Shown here piece after piece: positions 26,298 through 36,200 of a stretch of 64,000 nucleotides of DNA. The stretch spans positions 1-64,000 of the forward strand of contig JASBSR010000041.1 in assembly GCA_030148865.1 (NCBI GenBank), given 5' to 3'. Every line of letters starts with the position of its first letter. The first letter of the stretch is position 1. The stretch is from Gammaproteobacteria bacterium. Lineage in GTDB: Bacteria > Pseudomonadota > Gammaproteobacteria > SZUA-229. The notes below the pieces were generated by a model, which was not told where the DNA came from, searched no databases, and saw only the letters and a list, made by a program, of their open reading frames with translations. The translations under genes and the position numbers were made by a program.

Positions 26298-27188
26298 CTA
26301 ACTAATCTCTGCTTCTGTTGATAACTCGGCATGCAAATGATCGTGATCATCACAAACATCTCTTGCCTCGCAATCAACACATTCGTCTTCCAGCTGCGCG
26401 CCACCCGGCAAGCAACCACCCGTACCTATGGCTTCTTCGAGCAAACAAATTCGATCCAGCAAACAACTGATCGCACCCGCCACCGGATCGGGAATCAGAT
26501 GATGATTGAGATCAACACCATAAGGATTGAGTTCTCCGCTGCTTTGGACCTGCACAATTTTGGCGGGGATGCCGACCACGGTTTTGTGTTGCGGCACATT
26601 CTTGATCACTACTGAATTCGCACCAACCTTGACACCCATACCGAGCGTGATCGGCCCAAGAATTTTTGCGCCTGCACCAATGACAGAACCGTGTTCGATG
26701 GTTGGATGACGTTTGCCCTGACTCCAGCTGGTACCGCCCAGAGTAACACCATGATAGATCGTAACATCGTTACCCACTTCTGCGGTTTCACCGATAACAA
26801 CACCGGCGCCATGATCGATAAAAAACCGACGGCCAATTTTTGCACCTGGATGGATGTCGATACTGGTCCAGATACGCGAGATATAAGCGATCAGACGTGC
26901 GCTATACAACCAGCGACGACACCACAGCCCGTGCGCAATGCGATGCATAATGAGCGCATGCACGCCCGGATAGGTGGTCATTACTTCAAGTCTATTGCGT
27001 GCAGCCGGATCGCGTTCGAACACGCAGTGGATGTCTTCACGCAAGGTAGCCCAGAAACCAATGCGCCGACTTCTACTGAGCGAAGCCACTGGTTCGTTTT
27101 GTGTCATCAATGTTTCCATAAACTGTTGTCTCGTATTGTCGTCTGCAACGCTGCTCTGGAGATACTCATGCAAATAGCGATGCCGCAT
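26298..27188 (-). CDS. cysE: Serine O-acetyltransferase CysE, nif-linked
   Basis: The protein has the left-handed beta-helix hexapeptide repeats of serine acetyltransferase ([38 protein letters not shown]). It makes O-acetylserine for cysteine synthesis, feeding NifS with sulfur; A. vinelandii has cysE1 at this position. The start is uncertain: the ATG at 27188 overlaps nifV by 23 bases, and ATGs at 27119 or 27107 give a more typical length. The C-terminus has an extra Cys-rich tail ([13 protein letters not shown]) not usual in CysE. Confidence 0.86.
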   Translation of the reverse strand: MRHRYLHEYLQSSVADDNTRQQFMETLMTQNEPVASLSRSRRIGFWATLREDIHCVFERDPAARNRLEVMTTYPGVHALIMHRIAHGLWCRRWLYSARLIAYISRIWTSIDIHPGAKIGRRFFIDHGAGVVIGETAEVGNDVTIYHGVTLGGTSWSQGKRHPTIEHGSVIGAGAKILGPITLGMGVKVGANSVVIKNVPQHKTVVGIPAKIVQVQSSGELNPYGVDLNHHLIPDPVAGAISCLLDRICLLEEAIGTGGCLPGGAQLEDECVDCEARDVCDDHDHLHAELSTEAEIS

Positions 27189-28335
27189 AAGGCATTAACA
27201 CCGGCTGCTCTGCCAGCTGTTCATAAAAAAGTTTCAGGTCAGCGGTGTCCGGTATACGTTTTGTTGCGGTAACGAAGCGCCGGATGTTGGCAAGAATCGT
27301 GTTCGCCTGTTCGCCTTCCAACGTCAGTCCGATTTCATCGTATGCACGCAACACTGCGTGTGTGCCTGAATGTTTACCAAGTATCAGCCGATGTGCGCTG
27401 CCCATTTCGGCAGGATCGACGGCACCCTGATAGTTCATGATGTCTTTCATCAAACCATCGACATGAATACCCGCCTCGTGCGTGAACGCGCCATCACCCA
27501 CCAGACTTTTTTGCCAGCAAACCGGGCGGCCAGACGCTTTTGAGACCAGTGCTGACAGTGCTGCGTAATCAAACAGCTTGATACTGGTATCGATATGATA
27601 AAGATGCTTTAACGCCATGACCACTTCTTCCAGCGGAGCATTGCCTGCGCGCTCACCCAGACCGTGTACCGTGGTGTTCACGTGTGTTGCTCCACCCATC
27701 ACTGCCGCCACGCTATTGGCGGTGGCCATACCAAGGTCATCGTGCGCGTGCATTTCAAGCTCGATATCGCAACTCGCGTGCAGGTACCGCATCAACTCCA
27801 GCATGCCGAACGGTTCCATCACACCCAGGGTGTCTGCAAAACGAAAACGCCGCGCGCCTGCGGCCTGCACTGTTTCAAGAACCTGCAAAAGAAATTCTGG
27901 ATCGGCGCGTGATGCATCTTCACCGCCTACACAAACATCGAGTCCAGCATCCAGTGCTGCAGGAACATGACGTTCGATTTCGCCCAGTACCCAGTTACGG
28001 TTACGGTTGAGTTTGCGATTGATCTGCTGATCCGATACCGGTATCGAGAGATCGACCATATCGACCCCCAGATTTGTGCAATACGCCAGATCCTGTGCGT
28101 GCATCCGGCTCCATACCAGCAGCTTTGCGTTCAGACCCATGGCACTCACAGCCGCGATCGACTCGCGCTCTTCATCACCCATTGCGGGGACACCGATTTC
28201 GAGTTCAGGCACGCCGAGTTGATCGAGACGCGCCGCGATCTCCATTTTTTCATCCAGTGAGAACGCCACGCCTGCAGACTGCTCGCCATCGCGCAGCGTG
28301 GTATCATCTATGGTGATCTGGTGATGCTGATTCAT
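27166..28335 (-). CDS. nifV: Homocitrate synthase NifV
   Basis: The 389-residue DRE-TIM family enzyme begins with [18 protein letters not shown] and has the metal-binding [11 protein letters not shown] block and [16 protein letters not shown]. It condenses acetyl-CoA with 2-oxoglutarate to form homocitrate, the organic ligand of FeMo-co. It heads the nifV-cysE-TPR-nifW-nifZ-nifM-clpX-oxidoreductase operon, which has its own sigma-54 promoter. Confidence 0.94.
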   Translation of the reverse strand: MNQHHQITIDDTTLRDGEQSAGVAFSLDEKMEIAARLDQLGVPELEIGVPAMGDEERESIAAVSAMGLNAKLLVWSRMHAQDLAYCTNLGVDMVDLSIPVSDQQINRKLNRNRNWVLGEIERHVPAALDAGLDVCVGGEDASRADPEFLLQVLETVQAAGARRFRFADTLGVMEPFGMLELMRYLHASCDIELEMHAHDDLGMATANSVAAVMGGATHVNTTVHGLGERAGNAPLEEVVMALKHLYHIDTSIKLFDYAALSALVSKASGRPVCWQKSLVGDGAFTHEAGIHVDGLMKDIMNYQGAVDPAEMGSAHRLILGKHSGTHAVLRAYDEIGLTLEGEQANTILANIRRFVTATKRIPDTADLKLFYEQLAEQPVLMPYAASLFA

Positions 28336-28379
28336 GTTCGTGATACGACTCGATTTAATACTGTCTTGTCAGTATCAGG

Positions 28380-28462
28380 AGCAATCCCCGTGCCACTTAT
28401 TCTTTTCTTTTATATTCAATGAGTTAGCAAAACGTTCGCGGTGTTTTGTTGCATTTATGACA
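28380..28462 (-). promoter_or_regulatory. nifV sigma-54 promoter and NifA site
   Basis: On the minus strand 28380-28395 reads TGGCACGGGGATTGCT, a near-consensus sigma-54 promoter 44 bp before the nifV ATG. An exact TGT-N10-ACA element at 28447-28462 lies about 50 bp upstream. A terminator for nifS lies further up, so nifV starts a separate transcript. Confidence 0.8.
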
Positions 28463-28517
28463 GCCACCAGACGCTAGCCTGTCGCATCACCCACATCGGC
28501 AGATGCTGTTTTTGAGC

Positions 28518-28542
28518 AAAAAAACCATCCCAAAAGGGATGG
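28518..28542 (-). terminator. Rho-independent terminator after nifS
   Basis: CCATCCC-AAAA-GGGATGG forms a 7-bp stem at 28525-28542. On the minus strand it is followed by a run of seven T, 71 bp after the nifS stop. Confidence 0.8.
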
Positions 28543-28612
28543 CGAAGAGTCTGGTCAAGACAATTGCTTAAAGAACTCGTTTTTGTGTGATCACATCTAA
28601 CTCAGTCATTGA

Positions 28613-29821
28613 TCAAGCATAGGTCGGCACGAAAGCTTTTTCCGGCTCGGTAATCGGGCCGTCGTCTTTCCAGTAAGGCGATAACTTGCGCAACTTTTCT
28701 ATAATGGGTGGAATCGCTTCGATCACACGCTCGACTTCTTCCATGCTGTTGTAGCGCGAGAATGAAAACCGGGTCGAACCATGCGCTGCGGTATAAGGAA
28801 CATTCATTGCGCGCATCACATGCGAAGGCTCAAGCGAACCCGAAGTGCAGGCCGAACCGCTGGAAGCCGCGATGCCCTGTTTATTCAGCAGCATTAATAT
28901 GGCTTCACCTTCGACAAACTCGAATGCGATATTGCAGGTGTTGGGTAAACGGTTGTCCGGATCACCGGTGATAAAACAATGCGACACGGTTGCCAGAATG
29001 CCCTGCTCCAGCCGATCACGCATGGCTTTGACACAGGTGTTTTCAAACTCCATGTGTTTGCTCGCCATTTCTGCCGCCTTGCCGAGCGCCACAATGGCTG
29101 CGGTATTTTCAGTACCCGCACGACGTCCACGTTCCTGGTGACCACCGCGCAACAACGGACGAAAACGCACACCGCGACGCAGATACAGCACACCAATACC
29201 TTTGGGCGCATGCAACTTGTGTCCAGATATAGAAAGCATGTCGATCTTACTGGTTTTTAGATCCATCGGAATTTTGCCAACAGCCTGTACCGCATCGGTG
29301 TGAAACATAACGCCCGCAGCATTCGCCAGTTCGGCCATTTCCAGCACCGGGAATAATGTTCCAGTTTCGTTATTGGCCCACATTACTGAAACAACAGCAA
29401 CACGATCGCTCAGCAAAGAGTTATATTCTTCAATATCGAGGCGGCCTTTTTTGTCCACCTTGAGGTAATGCACCTTATAGCCTTCTTTTTCGAGATGCTC
29501 GCACAAACTCAATATCGCCGGATGCTCGACCACGGTAGTAATAATTTCATTTCTTTCCGGCTGCGCCTTGATGGCAGACAAGATCGCGGTCGAATCGGAT
29601 TCGGTGCCACAGGAGGTAAAAATAATTTCCGAATCATGTTCTACACCCAGCAGTGTCTGAATTTGTTTGCGCGCCTGCTTGATGGCAAGACCCACCTTGT
29701 TGCCGAATGAATGCATCGACGATGGGTTGCCATATTGTTCGGTGTAATAAGGCATCATGGCTTCAACCGCGCTCGGATCTACCATAGTGGTTGCATTATT
29801 ATCCAGATAGACATCGGACAT
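28613..29821 (-). CDS. nifS: Cysteine desulfurase NifS
   Basis: The 402-residue pyridoxal-phosphate enzyme has the cofactor Lys in SISGHKLHAPKG, HTDAVQA, and the catalytic Cys loop GSACTSGSLEPSHVM. It begins YLDNNATTMVDP as NifS proteins do. It supplies sulfur for nitrogenase Fe-S clusters on the NifU scaffold encoded two bases upstream. Confidence 0.95.
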   Translation of the reverse strand: MSDVYLDNNATTMVDPSAVEAMMPYYTEQYGNPSSMHSFGNKVGLAIKQARKQIQTLLGVEHDSEIIFTSCGTESDSTAILSAIKAQPERNEIITTVVEHPAILSLCEHLEKEGYKVHYLKVDKKGRLDIEEYNSLLSDRVAVVSVMWANNETGTLFPVLEMAELANAAGVMFHTDAVQAVGKIPMDLKTSKIDMLSISGHKLHAPKGIGVLYLRRGVRFRPLLRGGHQERGRRAGTENTAAIVALGKAAEMASKHMEFENTCVKAMRDRLEQGILATVSHCFITGDPDNRLPNTCNIAFEFVEGEAILMLLNKQGIAASSGSACTSGSLEPSHVMRAMNVPYTAAHGSTRFSFSRYNSMEEVERVIEAIPPIIEKLRKLSPYWKDDGPITEPEKAFVPTYA

Positions 29822-29823
29822 GA

Positions 29824-30735
29824 TTATGCTCCCGCCATGGCTTTGGGTAATTCAGTCGCAGGCAGTACCTTGACGATCTCACCAAGATCTTCGATCAAAC
29901 GCTGCTGCACACCACCAAGTGTCTGCGCTGCCATCTGGCAACCGGCGCAGGCACCAATCATGTTCACGTAAATTGTATTCCCCATGACTTCAACCAGTTC
30001 GATATCACCCTTGTCGCGCTGCAACTGCGGACGAATAGAATCAATGATGGTTTCGATACGTTTGATGCGTTTCAGCATGGTCATGCCGCTGGTGCCTTCG
30101 ATCAGAGTTTGCGGCATGGATTCGACATCCATCGCCGCTTCGGCATTAGGATCAAACACCTGACCCGATTCAGCCATGACGCTGGTTAAAATTTCTTCGA
30201 TGCCTTCATGGCAGGAAGCGCAACCGCCGCCTGCCTTGGTATAATGCGCAACCTGCTCAACCGTGGTCAGGTTATTGGCGCGAATGGTGTCTTCGATCAG
30301 CACTGCATCGACAGCGAAACATTTGCATATCAGCGCACCTTCTTCGTGATCGTCCTTCCATTCTTCGCCACGATAATTTGCTACCGCTGCCTGTAGGGCT
30401 TCACGACCCATGACCGAACAGTGCATTTTTTCCGGTGGCAGACCGTCGAGATAATCAGCAATGTCCTGATTACTCACCTTGAGCGCATCATCAAGCGTCA
30501 TGCCCTTGATGATTTCAGTCAGCGCTGATGAAGATGCAATAGCAGAACCACAGCCAAAGGTCTGAAAACCCGCGTCTTCGATAATCTCTGTATCGGGATT
30601 AACTTTTAAGGTTAGCCGCAACGCATCCCCGCAACTCAGAGATCCCACATCACCGGTGGCATTCAAATCCGCAACTTCACCTGCGTTACGCGGGTTATAA
30701 AAATGTTCTTTAACTGTTTCAGAATAATCCCACAT
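29824..30735 (-). CDS. nifU: NifU, Fe-S cluster scaffold
   Basis: The 303-residue modular protein has an IscU-like N-terminal domain (Cys35 in SLSCGDAL, a Cys in FGCGSA, a Cys in MHCSVM), a central [2Fe-2S] domain (ICKCF and GGCASCHEG) and a C-terminal Nfu domain (GACAGCQMA). It assembles clusters with NifS for nitrogenase. Operon: iscA-nifU-nifS. Confidence 0.95.
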   Translation of the reverse strand: MWDYSETVKEHFYNPRNAGEVADLNATGDVGSLSCGDALRLTLKVNPDTEIIEDAGFQTFGCGSAIASSSALTEIIKGMTLDDALKVSNQDIADYLDGLPPEKMHCSVMGREALQAAVANYRGEEWKDDHEEGALICKCFAVDAVLIEDTIRANNLTTVEQVAHYTKAGGGCASCHEGIEEILTSVMAESGQVFDPNAEAAMDVESMPQTLIEGTSGMTMLKRIKRIETIIDSIRPQLQRDKGDIELVEVMGNTIYVNMIGACAGCQMAAQTLGGVQQRLIEDLGEIVKVLPATELPKAMAGA

Positions 30736-30756
30736 ATTTTGTCTCCGCCCGTGCTA

Positions 30757-31080
30757 TCAACAGGAAAATGATGAACCGCAACCACAACTCTTGGTTGCGT
30801 TCGGGTTTTCGAACTTAAAACCACTGCCTTCAAGCCCATCGAGGAAATCGACTCTAACGCCGCTCAACAATGGCGCACTTGTCTCATCAACAAAAACTTT
30901 GATGTCGCCGAAATCAAGCACGGTATCGCCGCTCTCCGAATCTTTTTCCAGCGCCATGGTGTACTGAAATCCCGAACAACCACCGCCACTGACACCAATC
31001 CTGAGTCCGGTCACAGATTCTTCAGCGCCTGCAATAAAACGGCTTACGGCCTTCTGGGCATTCTCTGTGAGTGTCAGCAT
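30757..31080 (-). CDS. iscA: nif-specific IscA-type Fe-S carrier
   Basis: The 107-residue A-type carrier has the three conserved cysteines in GCSGFQY and CGCGSSFSC. A. vinelandii has an iscA(nif) directly upstream of nifU. First gene of its operon, with a sigma-54 promoter. Confidence 0.92.
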   Translation of the reverse strand: MLTLTENAQKAVSRFIAGAEESVTGLRIGVSGGGCSGFQYTMALEKDSESGDTVLDFGDIKVFVDETSAPLLSGVRVDFLDGLEGSGFKFENPNATKSCGCGSSFSC

Positions 31081-31099
31081 TGAGCTCTCCTGAATTTGT

Positions 31100-31115
31100 T
31101 GGCAAGTGATTTGCA
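31100..31115 (+). promoter_or_regulatory. Candidate sigma-54 promoter toward NifZ-like/SagB genes
   Basis: TGGCAAGTGATTTGCA has the right spacing on the plus strand, 210 bp before the NifZ-like gene. The leader would be long, and the clear NifA site in this gap lies downstream of it, so its use is less certain than that of the minus-strand promoter. Confidence 0.45.
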
Positions 31116-31135
31116 GTCTAATTGACTGTGTTTAA

Positions 31136-31230
31136 TGCAAGCCCTGTGCCACTCTGAATCATCTCTGTAACTTACTGTTTCTGATGGAATAACAGCTCAA
31201 GCACCCGGCAAGCTTGTAACGAATACAACA
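31136..31230 (-). promoter_or_regulatory. iscA-nifUS sigma-54 promoter and NifA site
   Basis: On the minus strand 31136-31151 reads TGGCACAGGGCTTGCA, a near-perfect sigma-54 promoter 55 bp before the iscA ATG. An exact TGT-N10-ACA element at 31215-31230 lies about 63 bp upstream. Confidence 0.82.
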
Positions 31231-31324
31231 ATTAAAACAACCCGCCAGGGGCGGCAGGTAAGAAAAGCAACAAAACCCAGACATCTGAAGCAACGAATTT
31301 CAAACCACAATACTGGAGACCAAT

Positions 31325-31606
31325 ATGACAAGCATAGAAAACCTGAAACCCGGTGACATGATTTTCGCCGCCACCGATGTCTACAACGACGGCAGCGTAC
31401 CCGGTGTCGAGACAGATGCCTGCATTGCATTCGCTGGTGCACGAGGTGTGCTGGTGAATACCGGCCACCTGGAAGAAAATCCTGACCGTGTTTTGCTACT
31501 GGTGCGCTTTGAAGATGCCGAGCTGAACCTCGGGCCAGCGGTTGCATGCTGGCCAGATGAACTCAGCGCTGAAGCACTTGATCAGCAGAATGACGCATGC
31601 CTGTAA
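31325..31606 (+). CDS. Short NifZ-like protein
   Basis: The 93-residue acidic protein shares the single-repeat outline of NifZ: LKPGDMIFAATDVYNDGSVPG, then ARGVLVNTGHLEE and VLLLVRFEDAE. Short NifZ-domain proteins occur in nif clusters beside full NifZ. GGAG precedes the ATG by seven bases. The SagB-like gene starts before it ends, so the two are translationally coupled. Confidence 0.6.
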   Translation: MTSIENLKPGDMIFAATDVYNDGSVPGVETDACIAFAGARGVLVNTGHLEENPDRVLLLVRFEDAELNLGPAVACWPDELSAEALDQQNDACL

Positions 31607-33294
31607 GCAAACACGGTTATCATGCCAGGGATATGAGCGATGACCCGCAGAATGATCCCGCTATCAACAGCGTAGAGGACTACCATCAGCGCAGTAAACA
31701 CAGCCTGCAAAAATACGCGCGCGGGCCGGATACTCTCGACTGGAACGCACAACCTGACCCGTTTCGCAGTTATGCAGGCACAGTGCGTTACAAACTGCCA
31801 CTCAGCGCACGCCAGATTGCCACTCCATATCCCGATCTGTTCCATCCCGGTCGGGTCGAAGCCGCTGCCATCACGCTGGAAAGTATCGCCGCCCTATTCG
31901 AGCTTTCGATGGGACTTTCATCGTGGAAAGTGTACGGCGCAACGCGCTGGGCATTGCGCAACAATCCATCCAGCGGCAATCTTCACCCGACCGAAAGTTA
32001 TATCGTCTTTCCTGGTGACGCTGCCCTGCCCGCCGGGGTTTATCATTATCATGTCTACGCACACAGTCTTGAACATCGTTGCGAACCTGAGGATACCGAA
32101 AGTTTTAAACAGACTTTTGCCGACAACAGTTTTCTGATCGGCCTGTCATCGATTCACTGGCGCGAAGCCTGGAAATACGGCGAACGTGCGTATCGTTACT
32201 GTCAGCACGATGTCGGTCACGCCATCGCATGTTTTCGTTACGCTGCCGCCACACTCGGCTGGCAGGTACGATTACTGGACACTTGCAGTGATGAACACAT
32301 CACTGGCATTTTAGGGTTGTACAGAACCAGTGATTACACCGATGTTGAAAGCGAAGCACCCGATGCCATTTTACAAATCAGCTGCGGTAATCAGGATGCA
32401 AATACAGATAACACAAAACAGGCCGAAGTACTTTCAGACATGCTGGCATCGGGCCACTGGCACGGATGCGCCAGCAGGCTGAGCTCGCATCACTTCGAAC
32501 ACTGGAACGTGATCGAAGAGATCACACAATATTGCCAAAAACCGGTAAGCCCCATCGAGAATGTGTTACCAGAATCAAAACCGATATTATCCGAATGCAG
32601 CACACAGCTTGATGCCTCTTTCGTGATTCGCAAGCGCCGTAGCGCGCAGTCATTTGATGGTAGCAGCATCATGCCTTTGTTCACGTTATACCGCTTGCTC
32701 GATTGTTTGTTACCTCGTATCACTGTACCACCTTTCGATGTTCTATCATGGCAGCCGCGCGTTCATCTGGTAGTGTTTATTCACCGGGTCGATGGACTCA
32801 AACCCGGCCTGTACGCATTACCGCGAAGCGAACAAGGTGAAATCTTATTGCGTAAAAATCTGCGCGAACAGTTCGACTGGTCACGCCCGGCAATATGCCC
32901 AGAATGGTTGCCTCTGCACCATCTTATCAGCGCCAAAAGCCAGAAAGCCGCACGCACGCTTTCCTGTCACCAGAACATCGCCTCTGATAGCGCGCTGTGT
33001 ATCAGCATGCTCGCAGAATTTGAAAATACGATCAAAGACGCGCCCTGGCGCTACCGACAGTTATTCTGGGAAGCAGGCATGATTGGACAAAGCCTGTATC
33101 TTGAAGCAGAAGCCGCCAATATCAGTGGTACAGGCATCGGCTGTTTTTTCGATGACGCTGTGCATGAAACTCTGGGTATCAACAACACTGCTCTACAAAG
33201 TATTTACAGCTTCACCGTCGGCACCGCGATACGCGACACGCGGCTGGTATCATTACCGCCTTATAGTCATCTTGAGGAACTTCGAGGAAGCTGA
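31597..33294 (+). CDS. SagB/ThcOx-type tandem nitroreductase-fold oxidoreductase
   Basis: The 565-residue protein looks like two nitroreductase-fold halves. The first has LRNNPSSGNLHPTESYIV and YRYCQHDVGHAIACFRYAA; the second has FVIRKRRSAQSFDG, WRYRQLFWEAGMIGQSLYLEA and GTGIGCFFDDAVHETLGI. This is the FMN-dependent SagB/ThcOx dehydrogenase pattern. SagB enzymes usually oxidise azolines in peptide natural products, but no precursor, cyclodehydratase or transporter is here; instead it is coupled to a NifZ-like gene. An ATG at 31633 is an alternative start. Confidence 0.72.
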   Translation: MPVSKHGYHARDMSDDPQNDPAINSVEDYHQRSKHSLQKYARGPDTLDWNAQPDPFRSYAGTVRYKLPLSARQIATPYPDLFHPGRVEAAAITLESIAALFELSMGLSSWKVYGATRWALRNNPSSGNLHPTESYIVFPGDAALPAGVYHYHVYAHSLEHRCEPEDTESFKQTFADNSFLIGLSSIHWREAWKYGERAYRYCQHDVGHAIACFRYAAATLGWQVRLLDTCSDEHITGILGLYRTSDYTDVESEAPDAILQISCGNQDANTDNTKQAEVLSDMLASGHWHGCASRLSSHHFEHWNVIEEITQYCQKPVSPIENVLPESKPILSECSTQLDASFVIRKRRSAQSFDGSSIMPLFTLYRLLDCLLPRITVPPFDVLSWQPRVHLVVFIHRVDGLKPGLYALPRSEQGEILLRKNLREQFDWSRPAICPEWLPLHHLISAKSQKAARTLSCHQNIASDSALCISMLAEFENTIKDAPWRYRQLFWEAGMIGQSLYLEAEAANISGTGIGCFFDDAVHETLGINNTALQSIYSFTVGTAIRDTRLVSLPPYSHLEELRGS

Positions 33295-33343
33295 AAAAAT
33301 GCGTCGAGAAAGCACATAAGTCATACCATCACGCTTATATATG

Positions 33344-34162
33344 TCAGTAACCAACCAGATAACTGGATTTTGGTTCGCCCAGCACATTCAACCATGAACC
33401 ATAGATGGGATTGCTCAGAACATACCACTTGCGTCCCCAGTTGTTTTTATATTGAAGCACGAGCGCATGCCGTCTGGCTGGAGTAATATTTTTCTTCACG
33501 CCGGGTAAAAAATCGCCGAGATTGTCACCAAACAACATTAATATTCTATGGTGAGCTGCAATTAATTCCAGCCGGGTCTTTTTTTCCGATGTCCAGTCTG
33601 GCTGCTCGTTTTTTAACAAAATATTTTCGGGTTTCACACCAGCAATGCCAACCCTGGCAAGATTATCGATCATGTCTTTTTCCTGTGGGCATTTTGCGTC
33701 TGTTTGTTTTCTTGGCCGGCATGTTCGGTTAGTAATATAGAAAACCCGAATCTGCTTCTTTTTTAAGAAATGAATGAAGTCTACCGCACCCGGAACCGCA
33801 GGAGCGCTATCAAGAGCAAGCCACGCATCCCAGGTATCGGAACTCCATGCGGTGCCGGTCTTAACCAGCTTTGCCTGATATTTTGAATTGTCGAGTACGG
33901 TTTCATCAACATCCATGACTACCGCAACTGGCAGAGACGAGAAATCACCCGTTTGCTCTGGAGCAGCTGTCCAGTTTTTATCATGAAGAGCTAAATCAGT
34001 ATTTCCCCTGGCAACATTATATGTCTGCAGGGAGCTGGCCATATATTCAGATGATGATTGAAGCCATAACGTGCTGTTCATATTATCGTTAGCTGTGGTG
34101 ACGCAGCCACTGAGTAAAACAATACATACTGCTATAACGGCTACTACGCCGATGCGCTGCAT
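33344..34162 (-). CDS. Lipoprotein acid phosphatase, e(P4)/HAD IIIB family
   Basis: The 272-residue protein begins with a lipoprotein signal (lipobox LLSGC) and has the HAD nucleophile motif DVDETVLDN, ITNRT as motif II and a late FGDNLGDF. This matches the class C acid phosphatase / 5'-nucleotidase e(P4) family at the outer membrane. Its place in a nif region is unexpected; it may be a passenger, 55 bp after the monooxygenase gene. Confidence 0.82.
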   Translation of the reverse strand: MQRIGVVAVIAVCIVLLSGCVTTANDNMNSTLWLQSSSEYMASSLQTYNVARGNTDLALHDKNWTAAPEQTGDFSSLPVAVVMDVDETVLDNSKYQAKLVKTGTAWSSDTWDAWLALDSAPAVPGAVDFIHFLKKKQIRVFYITNRTCRPRKQTDAKCPQEKDMIDNLARVGIAGVKPENILLKNEQPDWTSEKKTRLELIAAHHRILMLFGDNLGDFLPGVKKNITPARRHALVLQYKNNWGRKWYVLSNPIYGSWLNVLGEPKSSYLVGY

Positions 34163-34217
34163 AGCATTGATTCCTGTGTGGAGTTATCGAAGCCTATCGC
34201 CGAGCTGAGCAGAAGCG

Positions 34218-34520
34218 CTACAACACTACATTGAAACCTTCGAACTGCGGTGGTCCAAGATAAAGACCTTTGGTCTCGCCCGCATTGGCGTGCGCCTGGC
34301 GAAACGCCTCTGAATGAGTCCAGTTGGCAAAGTCTTCTTCGCGCTTCCAGATAGAGTGTGATGCAAATAGAGTACAGACCTCGTCGGTCGCTCCCTGTAA
34401 CAGATGAAATTCGACAAAGCCAGGGACGGCGTCAAGTTGGCTTTCACGGTTCTGCCATACAGCAATAAAATCAGCCTCGCGGCCTGGTGCAATTTTGAAA
34501 CGATTCATGGCGATATACAT
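34218..34520 (-). CDS. Antibiotic-biosynthesis-monooxygenase fold protein, HmoA-like
   Basis: This 100-residue dimeric alpha-beta barrel (ABM) protein has MNRFKIAPGREADF, VPGFVEFHLLQG and SHSIWKREEDFANW. Related small proteins degrade heme or act as quinol monooxygenases. An ATG four codons in (34508) is an alternative start. It follows the nifF remnant by 69 bp and is probably cotranscribed with it. Confidence 0.72.
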   Translation of the reverse strand: MYIAMNRFKIAPGREADFIAVWQNRESQLDAVPGFVEFHLLQGATDEVCTLFASHSIWKREEDFANWTHSEAFRQAHANAGETKGLYLGPPQFEGFNVVL

Positions 34521-34589
34521 AGTATTTTTCTATCCTTGCGCCATCGCAGACGCAGTCTCATCTATTAATGATGGTGTTATCATTTCAAG

Positions 34590-35101
<512 letters not shown>

Positions 35102-35137
35102 TCATCTTGTGTGTGCAATAGCCGCATGGTGCGAATC

Positions 35138-35560
35138 TCATTGCAAGGCCGTTGCGCTTGCCTCCAGCCTTGTCATATTTTCCATCATCTGCTGCCAGGT
35201 ATAGCTATCGAATTCAATACCCAGCTCGTCGAAATAGTTTTTTGCATTGTCTACCATGTTCTGCATCACCATCGCCACATAGTGCGGGGCCTGCCCGGAT
35301 TGTGTCACATCAGCTGGTACTGCAGCTTCAAAGAACAGAGTGCCACCTTCACGGCTGTAACAACCCATGCGCATGCCGGAAAACGGTGGCACATCGTCCT
35401 TGCTCGCCAGCATAAAGGTGATGTCCAGCGCAGGGCCAGTGGGAAAATGGCCATGCCGGTTCTCGACCGCAGCATGTTTCGCAACAAAGGTAATCGCGTC
35501 ATCAATCGGGCTCTTCGCCATTTCATGACTCGGCGAATTGATGCTGACATATAATCTCAT
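35138..35560 (-). CDS. Unrecognised 140-residue protein upstream of nifF
   Basis: The protein starts MRLYVSINSPSHEMAKS and contains ALDITFMLASKDDVPPFSGMRMG and a helical C-terminus (VAMVMQNMVDNAKNYFDELGIEF). I recognise no family; it has no Cys-rich motif, signal or membrane segment. A weak sigma-54-like site (35603-35618) and a TGT-N10-ACA site lie upstream, and nifF follows 45 bp later, so it is probably nif-regulated. Confidence 0.65.
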   Translation of the reverse strand: MRLYVSINSPSHEMAKSPIDDAITFVAKHAAVENRHGHFPTGPALDITFMLASKDDVPPFSGMRMGCYSREGGTLFFEAAVPADVTQSGQAPHYVAMVMQNMVDNAKNYFDELGIEFDSYTWQQMMENMTRLEASATALQ

Positions 35561-35602
35561 CTACTCTGCTCCTCCTGGGACAAACGTCGTATGCTAAAGC
35601 AT

Positions 35603-35797
35603 TGCAAGAATCAAACCAGTCTGCGAGACACAACCTTCTCAACTGTGAGAATAATCTGTGGCCATGAGTTTTTCTTTTTAGAATCAACACTCAAACTGCA
35701 AACCAATAATTCAAAAAGCTATTGAGCACATGCCTCTCTATGCTCAATGCATCGATAGAAATAACCATCCGCATTGAACTTTGTAGCAAAACCGACA
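35603..35797 (-). promoter_or_regulatory. Candidate sigma-54 promoter and NifA site before the 140-residue gene and nifF
   Basis: On the minus strand 35603-35618 reads TGGTTTGATTCTTGCA, with GG-N10-GC conserved but TTT replacing the usual CAC. An exact TGT-N10-ACA lies at 35782-35797, about 165 bp upstream. For the plus-strand gene at 35844 only a degenerate TGGCAAATGAATTACA (35809-35824) is seen. Confidence 0.5.
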
Positions 35798-35843
35798 ATA
35801 AAATTAACTGGCAAATGAATTACAAAATTGTTTAAAGTAACCC

Positions 35844-36197
35844 ATGAATGCACAAACTCAAAACATCCACCCTGCTACACGCTGGGCGCAAGAAATGGTT
35901 TTTGATACGACACAGGTGGATTGCACCACTGCGATAGTGCTCAAGATTCTCGATAACAAATGCAAAATGCTGCCCGGTGAAATGGTTGCGGTGATGTGTA
36001 TTTATGATGTTGTTAAATTGCAGACAGGAACGCTGTTCGATGCTGCGGCCCACGACACTATCACCTGGGCGCGCACCCGAACTGATGCAGCAATACAGAT
36101 ACAAATCCACGATCTGCGCCTATACGCCGAAGCCAACATTCCCAAACCAGCGATGAAAGCCTACAAGGCAGTGTTGAGAGCTGGCCTGTTCGGCTGA
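35844..36197 (+). CDS. Unrecognised 117-residue protein
   Basis: The product (HPATRWAQEMVFDTTQVDCT start, then IVLKILDNKCKMLPGEMVAV) is helical, with two Cys in the first half and a Lys/Ala-rich C-terminus. I know no family. It is the only plus-strand gene between two minus-strand nif operons and is convergent, with a three-base gap, with the 144-residue gene. A GGCTG-AAAAT-CAGCC hairpin (36193-36207) straddles both stops. Confidence 0.6.
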   Translation: MNAQTQNIHPATRWAQEMVFDTTQVDCTTAIVLKILDNKCKMLPGEMVAVMCIYDVVKLQTGTLFDAAAHDTITWARTRTDAAIQIQIHDLRLYAEANIPKPAMKAYKAVLRAGLFG

Positions 36198-36200
36198 AAA

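Noticed and set aside
35809-35824. Sigma-54 promoter for the 117-residue gene (TGGCAAATGAATTACA)
   Set aside because: The essential GC at -12 is AC, and it lies only 20 bp from the ATG and 12 bp from the enhancer-like site.
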